DNA of 64,000 bases from Pseudarthrobacter chlorophenolicus A6 (GTDB lineage: Bacteria; Actinomycetota; Actinomycetes; Actinomycetales; Micrococcaceae), in the NCBI RefSeq assembly GCF_000022025.1, contig NC_011886.1, positions 992,001-1,056,000 of the forward strand, written 5' to 3'. The notes under the pieces are model-generated. The model made no database searches. It was not told the DNA's origin and saw nothing but the letters and a program-made list of their open reading frames with translations. Position 1 is the stretch's first letter; every line of letters begins with the position of its first letter. Both the position numbers and the translations under genes were made by a program. This document shows positions 52,962-60,037 of the stretch, piece after piece.

Positions 52962-53894
52962 ATGTCGATCCTGCCGCAAGACACTGTTCCTTACGACGGG
53001 TATTCACTCGCAGAAACGCCCGAAGGCCTCAGCCTTTTTGTCCATGGGCAGTGGAACGCGGAGATGGAATCACTGGTCCAAAGCGGCCGCGTCCATGAGC
53101 TGGCGCTGATTGGCGCGCATGGCTTTGCCGAACCTGACCTGAAATTCCTGCAGCCATGGCCCCTGTCGCGTTTGCTAGTGACTGCCCGATGGATAACAGA
53201 CCTCGCACCGATTAGCCGCATGGCGGAGCACCTAACAAGCTTGAGCTTGCCGGCTACTCATCCCTCCGCTGTTGGTACCTTTGAAGTCGGTATGTTCCCG
53301 CACCTGTCGTCGCTCTCAATTTCTTGGGGCTTTATCAAAGACCAGCAAGCGGCTTTGGCATCACTTACCGACCTCTATCTCGAGAGCTATAGTCCGGTTG
53401 ACCTGGCACCGTTGGCGGCCGCGAAGTCGTTGAACAGGCTTCGCATGAAACAGTACCCTCAACTGCGGTCATTAGACGGTCTGGGATCCTTCGAAAAACT
53501 CAAAACTCTCGGAATTTTCCTGGCGCCCAAGCTTGCAGATGCCTCTGCGCTTCGGACCGCGCCGACGGGGCAATCAATTCGCGAGCTGCACTTCGATACC
53601 TGCAAGAAGATTCCCGCATTAGACGACGTAGCCAGCGCCAAGAATGTCCATGTCCTTAACATGGCCAACAGCGGAGACTTTCCTTCACTTGCACCTCTGG
53701 CCGAGATGCCTGAACTGCGGGAACTGCATCTCTCCGAGTCGACCCGGATCATTGACGGGGACCTCAGTCCGCTCCTCACACTTCCTAAACTTCAAAAGCT
53801 GAGCATCGCCAACAGGCGCCACTATTCTCCGCAAGTAAGTGAAATCAAGAGACAACTCGGCATCGAACATTCTTCACGTTCGGCGAAGCCCTAG
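52962..53894 (+). CDS. Leucine-rich-repeat-like protein
   Basis: 310 residues starting MSILPQDTVPYDGYSLAETP, with CGGAGA upstream. From about 60 on it has irregular 20-24-residue repeats with Leu at fixed spacing: LTSLSLPATHPSAVGT, LSSLSISWGF, LTDLYLESYSPVD, LNRLRMKQYPQLRSLDGLGS, IRELHFDTCKKIPALDDVAS, LRELHLSESTRII and LQKLSIANRR. An open solenoid is expected, probably for protein binding. No signal peptide. It lies in the accessory stretch. Confidence 0.75.
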   Translation: MSILPQDTVPYDGYSLAETPEGLSLFVHGQWNAEMESLVQSGRVHELALIGAHGFAEPDLKFLQPWPLSRLLVTARWITDLAPISRMAEHLTSLSLPATHPSAVGTFEVGMFPHLSSLSISWGFIKDQQAALASLTDLYLESYSPVDLAPLAAAKSLNRLRMKQYPQLRSLDGLGSFEKLKTLGIFLAPKLADASALRTAPTGQSIRELHFDTCKKIPALDDVASAKNVHVLNMANSGDFPSLAPLAEMPELRELHLSESTRIIDGDLSPLLTLPKLQKLSIANRRHYSPQVSEIKRQLGIEHSSRSAKP

Positions 53895-53923
53895 CCTGCC
53901 ACAGATACCTGAAGTTCTAGCCA

Positions 53924-54124
53924 ATGCCGACCGGCCCTGCAACTGGGTCGATTGAGGTCTATTCGGCGCCAACTCCTTTGGCTGAACCAACGAAGGCTCC
54001 TTGGGGAGTGTTTCCAAAAGGACGGATCATCGCGCTGAACACGGACAAGGGCGTCGTCGAATTGGCTGCAAGTCCCGCCAGCCTGGCTCTGCTCCGAGAA
54101 CGATGCCTAGAAGAAGGGACATAG
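53924..54124 (+). CDS. Small hypothetical protein
   Basis: 66 residues starting MPTGPATGSIEVYSAPTPLAEP, followed by APWGVFPKGRIIALNTDKGVVELAASPASLALLRERCL. The second half looks like a genuine beta-alpha element. It starts 29 nt after the LRR stop with a poor ribosome-binding site; it may be a fragment of a longer ancestral gene. Function unknown. Confidence 0.4.
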   Translation: MPTGPATGSIEVYSAPTPLAEPTKAPWGVFPKGRIIALNTDKGVVELAASPASLALLRERCLEEGT

Positions 54125-54171
54125 GGAAGGTTCCACTTACCGATCCTTCATCCGACAGTGGAGGGTCGGCG

Positions 54172-54636
54172 TCAGGAAAACACCAGGCTTATGGTGAGCA
54201 ACAGAATTCCGGTGGAGAAAAGCAAAATACTGAATCCAGTGCCAAGGGATTCCATAGCTCTGATCTGCCGTTGCGCTTCATCCTGCTCGGGTCGGTGGCG
54301 ATTAAGCATCGTCATGACGGTCTGGTATTGATATCGCGCGATGTCCCTGCGGAACATAAGCCAAATCGCAGAGACGAGAAGGAGTACCAGCCCGAATCCG
54401 TTGATTTCTGCGGTACTAGGAGACAACCCGGACACATACATCGCAAGCAAGTAGATGCCCGTGGCTGCCGCCACGCACAAGGCAAACTGCAGCAGGCGAC
54501 GCTTATCAAACGCCTGACGTTGTTCCGTCCAACCGAGCCAGCTTGTCCTGCGCTCAAGTGTGCGCATCCATAGGAAGGTTCCTAAGCCTCCGACAACGAA
54601 GAACAAGCCGAGGGACACTATCAAGAGTTCACGCAT
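54172..54636 (-). CDS. Four-helix membrane protein
   Basis: 154 residues from ATG 54636; an upstream extension would enter the recombinase promoter region. Helices at about 4-24 (LLIVSLGLFFVVGGLGTFLW), 48-70, 78-97 and 132-153, with a long charged loop between helices 3 and 4 (RRDIARYQYQTVMTMLNRHRPEQDEAQR). No family recognised. It is divergent from the recombinase gene. Confidence 0.6.
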   Translation of the reverse strand: MRELLIVSLGLFFVVGGLGTFLWMRTLERRTSWLGWTEQRQAFDKRRLLQFALCVAAATGIYLLAMYVSGLSPSTAEINGFGLVLLLVSAIWLMFRRDIARYQYQTVMTMLNRHRPEQDEAQRQIRAMESLGTGFSILLFSTGILLLTISLVFS

Positions 54637-54836
54637 AGTCCTGACATTATCCTGACTGCGGAAGCGGCCGAGGAGTCGTATGAGGTGTCCCGTACAGAGC
54701 GTCCGTAACGTCCCGTAAGCCGGTCGAGCAGCGTGCTCAAAGAGGCGGCCGGCAGGTTCCGCGCCGTTGCTGCGAAGCGGTACGTACGTATGACCCGTAC
54801 GGTGATGTGTACGCTGGCGGGGGGAATAGTGCAACT

Positions 54837-55421
54837 ATGTTCCTCATGACTGGAATAAAGATCGGTTATGCCCGGGTCTCGACGAACGACCAGGACCTCA
54901 CGGCCCAACGAAACGCCCTCCTTGCCCTGGGGGTTGATGAGAAGCAGATCTTCGTCGATCACGGACTGACCGGAGCCAATCGGGTACGCCCGGGGCTCCG
55001 AGAAGCGATGGCGGCGTGCCGGGCCGGCGATACCCTCGTGGTGACTAAGCTCGATCGGCTGGCGCGGTCCCTTTCGGATGCCAGGGACATCGCCGACGAA
55101 CTGACGGCCAAAGGGGTAGTCCTCAGCCTCGGGGGCAGCACCCACGATCCGACTGACCCTGTAGGCCGGCTGCTGTTCAACGTCCTGGGAATGGTGGCCG
55201 AGTTTGAAGCCGATCTGATCCGGATGCGCACCCGCGAAGGAATGGCCGTTGCAAAGGCAAAAGGGCGGCTGAAAGGAAAGCCGCCAAAATTGTCCAAGGC
55301 GCAGCGAAAGCACCTTTTGACACTGCACGATGCCGGAGAGCACACACAGGCCGAGCTGGCCGAGTTGTTCAGCGTGTCACGGACGACGGTTTACCGCGAG
55401 CTTAAAAGGCGCTCCATCTGA
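54837..55421 (+). CDS. Serine recombinase (resolvase/invertase type)
   Basis: 194 residues from ATG 54837; ATG 54846 (MTGIKIGYARVST) is equally possible. The catalytic domain has the active Ser in GYARVSTNDQDLTAQ, the KLDRLARSLSDARD arginines and GRLLFNVLGMVAEFEADLIRMRT, followed by a C-terminal helix-turn-helix (HTQAELAELFSVSRTTVYREL). The size is that of Tn3-type resolvases and invertases. No transposase is in the window, so it may be a relic or part of a genomic island. Repeats of GTCCCGTA and GTACG at about 54685-54815 could be its binding (res) sites. Confidence 0.88.
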   Translation: MFLMTGIKIGYARVSTNDQDLTAQRNALLALGVDEKQIFVDHGLTGANRVRPGLREAMAACRAGDTLVVTKLDRLARSLSDARDIADELTAKGVVLSLGGSTHDPTDPVGRLLFNVLGMVAEFEADLIRMRTREGMAVAKAKGRLKGKPPKLSKAQRKHLLTLHDAGEHTQAELAELFSVSRTTVYRELKRRSI

Positions 55422-55470
55422 AGTTTGACCGGCGCCGCTGCCAAGGGTTATGGAGGCGTGGAGCCAAGGA

Positions 55471-56487
55471 TCAGGCCGCGGGGTCGGAGGAGCGGCGGAC
55501 CATCAGGGCCGGTTCCAGCTTGCGTGTTGAAGCCGGCCCGGCGGTCCCGCTGATCCGGTCCAGCATGGCCTGCGCCGCCACCTGGCCCAGCTCCCTGGCG
55601 TGCTGGTCGATGGACGTCAGGCCAATCAGTGGGGAGGCGGCAAACTCAATGTTGTCGCAGCCAACAACGGCAACATCGCCCGGGACAGCGAGGCCACGGC
55701 CCGCCAGTGCTTCCATGACGCCGATGGCCGTGAGGTCGTTATGCGCGAAAATAGCGGTGGGCAGCTCCGCCCCCGAGCCGAGGAACTGTTCCATCACCGA
55801 GCGTCCGCCTCGTTCGGTCATGTCGCTGTGCACCAGCTGGGGCTCGAGGCCGTGCTCCTTCATGGCATGCAGGTAACCCTCGCGCCGGGCGGTGTACGGG
55901 AGCCAGTCGGAGATGTCCACGTGGGCAATCCGCCGGTGCCCCAGGCCATAAAGGTGCTCCACGGCGAGTACGCCGGAACGGAAGTCATCCGTCAAAACCG
56001 AATCGACGCCGTCGACCTCCATCTCCCGGGTGATCACCACGCCAGGTGTGCCGCGCAGCGCGGCCGCCAGGTCCTCCGACGTGCCGGTGTACCCGGCCAG
56101 GATCACCCCGTCCACCCGCAAGTCCACGAAGGAACGCACCGCTTCGAGCTCGGTGCGCGGATCCGCGGAGCCCACGGCGACCATCACCTGGTTGCCGCTG
56201 CCGGCCAGCCCTGCGCTGAGGCCGTCATGGATGTCCGCGAAGACGGAGTTGTGCAGGTCCAGGAACAGTACGCCCAAGGTGTGGGTGCGGTGGCTGGCCA
56301 GCCGGCTCGCCAGCCTGTTGGGGGAGTAGCCCAGGGCGGCGGCGCTTTCCAGCACCGCCGTCCGCTTGGCAGGCGACACCTTGGGGGAATCGCGCATCAC
56401 CAGGGACACCAGCGCCCGGCTGACTCCGGCCTTGCGCGCCACATCCTCCATGGTTACGGACCGCGGCGAATGGGAAGTCTGTTTCAC
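55471..56487 (-). CDS. LacI-family regulator of inositol genes
   Basis: 338 residues from GTG 56487. Helix-turn-helix VTMEDVARKAGVSRALVSLVMRDSPKVS, then a periplasmic-binding-protein-like core (TLGVLFLDLHNSVFADIHDGLSAGL, DGVILAGYTG, GCDNIEFAASPLIGLTSIDQHARELG). Lies on the minus strand downstream of gntR and iolB, apparently co-transcribed. The likely operators are TTAGnGCGCTCTAA palindromes at 36862 and 58385, by analogy with the central-CG sites of LacI proteins. Its inducer is probably an inositol-related sugar. Confidence 0.88.
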   Translation of the reverse strand: MKQTSHSPRSVTMEDVARKAGVSRALVSLVMRDSPKVSPAKRTAVLESAAALGYSPNRLASRLASHRTHTLGVLFLDLHNSVFADIHDGLSAGLAGSGNQVMVAVGSADPRTELEAVRSFVDLRVDGVILAGYTGTSEDLAAALRGTPGVVITREMEVDGVDSVLTDDFRSGVLAVEHLYGLGHRRIAHVDISDWLPYTARREGYLHAMKEHGLEPQLVHSDMTERGGRSVMEQFLGSGAELPTAIFAHNDLTAIGVMEALAGRGLAVPGDVAVVGCDNIEFAASPLIGLTSIDQHARELGQVAAQAMLDRISGTAGPASTRKLEPALMVRRSSDPAA

Positions 56488-56524
56488 AAGACTCCACTAT
56501 GCCAGCCGGCAGGCCAGCCTGGCC

Positions 56525-57418
56525 TTAGGCCCCGAACGGCAGCCGCGGGTCGACGTTCAGGGTGTCCCATGTTTGGCGCACCCAGCCGTGATGCGGGTCG
56601 TCGCTGATCAGCCATTCCCGGACGGGGCCCGGACCTGCCATGACGTTGAGGTAGTACAGGTCGTAGCCGGGGGCCGCCATGGCCGGGCCGTGCCAGCCGT
56701 AGGGGACCAGCACGACGTCGCCGGTCCGGACTTCGGCGGATACATCAATGGGGCGCTCATCCGAGGCGTAGACGCGCTGGTAGCCGATGGCGTCGGCGTC
56801 GGACGGTGCCCCGGATCCGGCGGCCACCTGCGTCTCGAAGTAGTAGATCTCCTCGAGGTGGGTTTCGCCGTCCTTTTCCTCGTCATGCTTGTGCGGGGGA
56901 TAGGAGGACCAGTTCCCGGCAGGGGTGAGGACTTCGCAGACGATGAACCGGTCCGCTTCCAGCGCGGCGGGTGTACCGAAGTTGTGGACCTGCCGTGAGC
57001 AGTTGCCGGCGCCGCGCAGTTCCACGGGGGTGTCCGCGGCGGGGACGAGCCGCGTGGGGTACGAGGCTTTGGCGGGTGCCGTCGCGACGGCGACCCGGCC
57101 GCCGTCGGACGAGCTGATGGACACGGCGCGCCCGGAGCCGGAATAGAGGACGTCGCTGGGGCCGGAGAACACCGAGGGGCGCCCGGCGAGCGGATAGTCG
57201 GTCCCGTCCACGGTCACGGTGAAGGACCCGTTGAGGGGCACCACGATGCGCTCTTCATCAGCCGAGGGAAGTTCGACGGCGGCGCCCGCGGCCAGGGTGG
57301 CCACCTTCAGGCCGGTGTGTGCCCACCCTTCTACGGTGAGGGAGGAATCGGAGGTGCCGAGGGAGACGTCCCAGGGGCCGTCGGCGGCGGTGCCCAGCGG
57401 GTAGACCCAGTTGGCCAT
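56525..57418 (-). CDS. iolB: 5-deoxy-glucuronate isomerase
   Basis: 297 residues. A two-cupin fold: LAAGAAVELPSADEERIVVPLNGSFTV, the metal-binding YPPHKHDEEKDGETHLEEIYYF, and GDVVLVPYGWHGPAMAAPGYDLYYLNVMAGP. Converts 5-deoxyglucuronate to 2-deoxy-5-keto-gluconate, the IolC substrate. It is the one iol enzyme missing from the operon at 37-47 kb, which confirms the two loci belong to one pathway. AAGGAG precedes the ATG. Confidence 0.94.
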   Translation of the reverse strand: MANWVYPLGTAADGPWDVSLGTSDSSLTVEGWAHTGLKVATLAAGAAVELPSADEERIVVPLNGSFTVTVDGTDYPLAGRPSVFSGPSDVLYSGSGRAVSISSSDGGRVAVATAPAKASYPTRLVPAADTPVELRGAGNCSRQVHNFGTPAALEADRFIVCEVLTPAGNWSSYPPHKHDEEKDGETHLEEIYYFETQVAAGSGAPSDADAIGYQRVYASDERPIDVSAEVRTGDVVLVPYGWHGPAMAAPGYDLYYLNVMAGPGPVREWLISDDPHHGWVRQTWDTLNVDPRLPFGA

Positions 57419-57436
57419 GCAGTTTGCTCCTTGCAG

Positions 57437-58177
57437 TTAGCGCTGTACGAGTGTCATTTCAAAGCTGTAGGAATCGGCGCGGTAAACGTGGTGGCCGGTT
57501 TCGATGTGCCGGCCGGTATCGTCCACCGCGGTGCGCTCCATGGTGACCAAGGCTGAACCTTCGGCCGCGTCCAGCATGGAGGCCTGGTACTCGTTGGCCG
57601 TCACAGCCCCGATCCGCTGCGTGGCCAGCCGGAAGTTGACGCCGCCGCGGCGGAGGATCGAATAGAGGCCCTCGGCTGACAGAGTCGCCTCGTCCATGGA
57701 GGCAATGTCGTCGCGCACCCAGTTCTCCATCAGGGCCAGCGGCTTCCCGCCCACTTTCCGCAACCGGGTGAAGTGGTACACCTTGGATCCGGCCGGCAGC
57801 TGCAGGATTGCAAGGGTGGCGTCGTCGGCCTCGATGTGGGAGAAGCTGAGCACCTCGGTGGTGGGCTTCTTGCCGTTGTTGGTGAGGTCGTCGTAGAGGC
57901 TGGAGAGTTCCAGGGGGCGGCGGACCTGGCTGGACACCACCTGGGTTCCGACGCCGCGCTTCCGCACCAGCAGGCCCGAACGCACCAGTTCATCCATGGC
58001 CTTGCGCATAGTGGGCCTCGAGAGGTTCAACTGAGCCGCGAGGTCGATCTCGTTGTCCAGCCGGCTGCCCGGTTCCAGCACACCGCTGTGGATGGCTGCC
58101 TCAATGCCCTGAACCACCTGGTGGTAAAGCGGCACGGGGGAGGAGCGGTCGATGCTGAGGCCCAGGTTGTTCGCCAC
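57437..58177 (-). CDS. GntR-family (HutC/UTRA type) regulator
   Basis: 246 residues from GTG 58177, with AGGA 7 nt upstream; the frame upstream is not family-like. N-terminal winged helix (PLYHQVVQGIEAAIHSGVLEPGSRLDNEIDLAAQLNLSRPTMRKAMDELVRSGLLVRKRGVGTQVV) and a C-terminal UTRA effector domain (VLSFSHIEADDATLAILQLPAGSKVYHFTRLRK ...). First gene of gntR-iolB-lacI. A motif matching the iolC site lies about 80 nt upstream, which suggests autoregulation. Confidence 0.9.
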   Translation of the reverse strand: MANNLGLSIDRSSPVPLYHQVVQGIEAAIHSGVLEPGSRLDNEIDLAAQLNLSRPTMRKAMDELVRSGLLVRKRGVGTQVVSSQVRRPLELSSLYDDLTNNGKKPTTEVLSFSHIEADDATLAILQLPAGSKVYHFTRLRKVGGKPLALMENWVRDDIASMDEATLSAEGLYSILRRGGVNFRLATQRIGAVTANEYQASMLDAAEGSALVTMERTAVDDTGRHIETGHHVYRADSYSFEMTLVQR

Positions 58178-58253
58178 GGTGTATTCCTGTTCTAGTCGCA
58201 GCGTCCGGCTCCGCCCGGATGGGGCGCAGCCGCTTTGCCGCCATATGTTCTCT

Positions 58254-58263
58254 TGATAGGACA
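58254..58263 (-). promoter_or_regulatory. GntR-type site upstream of gntR
   Basis: On the minus strand TGTCCTATCA (58254-58263) resembles TGTwCTGACA. It forms one arm of a larger inverted repeat, TATGTTCT (58244-58251) / AGGACATA (58258-58265). Suggested autoregulatory operator. Confidence 0.4.
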
Positions 58264-58348
58264 TACTTTCTGGTTCGATCGTAGCAGGCGGGGTTGTTGG
58301 GTCAAGGCTGCCTGTGACGCAGGCGGGCCGAACGCCTGCAAATTAAAT

Positions 58349-58358
58349 TGTTCTGACA
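58349..58358 (+). promoter_or_regulatory. GntR-type site upstream of the second transporter
   Basis: TGTTCTGACA differs by one base from TGTACTGACA, the reverse complement of the cores at 36414 and 36890. It lies 14 nt before the -35 of the transporter promoter. Confidence 0.5.
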
Positions 58359-58371
58359 TTAGGACTTTCTC

Positions 58372-58399
58372 TTGACGCGGAATATTAGAGCGCTCTAAT
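58372..58399 (+). promoter_or_regulatory. Promoter with LacI operator for the second transporter
   Basis: TTGACG (58372-58377), a 16-nt spacer and TCTAAT (58394-58399) form a clear promoter. The perfect palindrome ATTAGAGCGCTCTAAT (58384-58399; TTAGAGCGCTCTAA 58385-58398) covers the spacer and the -10 box, the classic place for a LacI repressor. Confidence 0.75.
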
Positions 58400-58458
58400 G
58401 TGGTGGCACGCATCACATTCCAGACCGTTCGGTCCCATAGAGAATCTGAGAGGCAACA

Positions 58459-59877
58459 ATGCTGTTGCAGAAACCTTCCCCCAGCGCCCCGGGGTCCACC
58501 CGCAGGGGATACCTGGCCCGCCTGACCGTCATCTCCACGCTCGGCGGCCTGCTGTTTGGCTACGACACCGGCGTGATCTCCGGCGCCCTGCTCTACATGA
58601 ACGACTCCCTGAACATGACCTCCGTCGAGGAAGCCACGGTGGTCAGCGCCCTGCTCTTCCCGGGTGCCGCCGTCGGTGCCCTGACCGGCGGGCGGATGGC
58701 CGACAAACTGGGCCGCCGCGGATCGCTGCTGGTCTGCGCGCTGCTGTTCCTGGTCGGCGCCATTGGCTGTGCCATCGCCCCCAACGTCACGTTCATGGTC
58801 ATTGCCCGCATCGTCCTGGGCCTGGGAGTCGGCGCAGCGGCCGTCACCTGCCCGCTGTACCTCGCGGAAATGGCGCCGGCCCACCTCCGCGGCCGCATGG
58901 TGACCATCAACGAGCTCATGATCGTTACCGGCCAGATGCTGGCCTTCGCCATCAACGCCCTGCTGGACGCGCTGATTCACGACACCGAAGTGTGGCGCAC
59001 CATGCTGGGCATTGCCTCGCTGCCGGCGTTGGCTCTCCTGGTCGGGATGCTCATGCTCCCCGAATCACCGCGCTGGTATGCCATCCGCGGCCGGCTCGAG
59101 GACACCCGCCGCGTCCTGTCCATGAGCCGCACCCCGGAACAGGCCGCCGTCGAATTCGAGGAAATCGCCCGGACGGCCAGCACCGCCAAAGCAGAACGCA
59201 ACCACGCCCTGCGCGACCTGAAGAACAACCCCTGGATGCGCCGCCTGCTGTGGATCGGCATCGGCCTGGCCACAGTCCAGCAGGCAACCGGCATCAACAC
59301 CGTCAACTACTACGCACCCACCATCCTCGAAAAAAGCGGGCTGGGCGTGAGTGCCTCGCTGGTGGCTACCATCGGCGTGGGCGTCACCTCGGTGCTCATG
59401 ACCATCCTGGGCATCTGGCTGCTCGGCTTCGTGGGCCGCCGCAAGATGCTGATCATCGGCTTCTCCGGCGTGGTGGGCTCGCAGGCACTGTTGGCCATCG
59501 TCTTCCTCCTGCCGCAGTCCGACCTGGCCAGTTACACCATCCTGGCCGCCATGATGCTCTTCGTGGCTTTCGTCCAGTGCTTCATCGGCACCTGCGTCTG
59601 GCTCCTGCTCTCGGAGATGTTCCCCCTGGCCATCCGAGGGTTTGCCATGGGAATCGCGGTCTTCGCCCTGTGGACCGTCAACGCCGCCATTTCATTCCTG
59701 TTCCCCATCGTGGTCAACGCCCTCGGCTCCACCGGAACGTTCGGACTGTTCGTGCTGGTCAACGTTGCGTCCTTGGCCTTCGTGGCGAAGTTCGTCCCGG
59801 AAACGAAGGGCCACTCGCTCGAGGACCTTGAAGCACACTTCCGTGACGGTGAGGTGCCCGCAAAGGTCACCGCGTAG
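58459..59877 (+). CDS. MFS sugar/inositol porter (second IolT-like)
   Basis: 472 residues. Sugar-porter features: GGLLFGYDTGVISGALLYM, GGRMADKLGRRG, PESPRWYAI, QQATGINTVNYYAPTIL and PETKGHSLEDLEAHF. Strongly similar in pattern to the operon transporter at 45453, so probably an additional inositol importer. GAGAGGC precedes the ATG. Its promoter holds both the LacI-type and GntR-type operators. Confidence 0.92.
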   Translation: MLLQKPSPSAPGSTRRGYLARLTVISTLGGLLFGYDTGVISGALLYMNDSLNMTSVEEATVVSALLFPGAAVGALTGGRMADKLGRRGSLLVCALLFLVGAIGCAIAPNVTFMVIARIVLGLGVGAAAVTCPLYLAEMAPAHLRGRMVTINELMIVTGQMLAFAINALLDALIHDTEVWRTMLGIASLPALALLVGMLMLPESPRWYAIRGRLEDTRRVLSMSRTPEQAAVEFEEIARTASTAKAERNHALRDLKNNPWMRRLLWIGIGLATVQQATGINTVNYYAPTILEKSGLGVSASLVATIGVGVTSVLMTILGIWLLGFVGRRKMLIIGFSGVVGSQALLAIVFLLPQSDLASYTILAAMMLFVAFVQCFIGTCVWLLLSEMFPLAIRGFAMGIAVFALWTVNAAISFLFPIVVNALGSTGTFGLFVLVNVASLAFVAKFVPETKGHSLEDLEAHFRDGEVPAKVTA

Positions 59878-59922
59878 CCTCCGGCCGAGGCTCCGCACCC
59901 CGATATCCACCAGCCCAGGCAC

Positions 59923-59980
59923 CGCGGGGCCGGGCCCAGCCCTTCCGGTAACACCCGGGCGGGCGGGGTCCGGCCCCGCG
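59923..59980. terminator. Possible terminator after the second transporter
   Basis: CGCGGGGCCGG (59923-59933) can pair with CCGGCCCCGCG (59970-59980) over 11 bp, but the loop is 36 nt and there is no T-run. Weak support. Confidence 0.3.
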
Positions 59981-60037
59981 TTCGCGTTGGCTGGCCTAGG
60001 CTGAACCCATGACCAGCGGCGGACGACGACGGCAGCC

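Noticed and set aside
54685..54815. Repeats near the recombinase as a CRISPR array
   Set aside because: The repeated GTCCCGTA and GTACG units are short and irregularly spaced, with no uniform spacers; recombinase binding sites are more likely.
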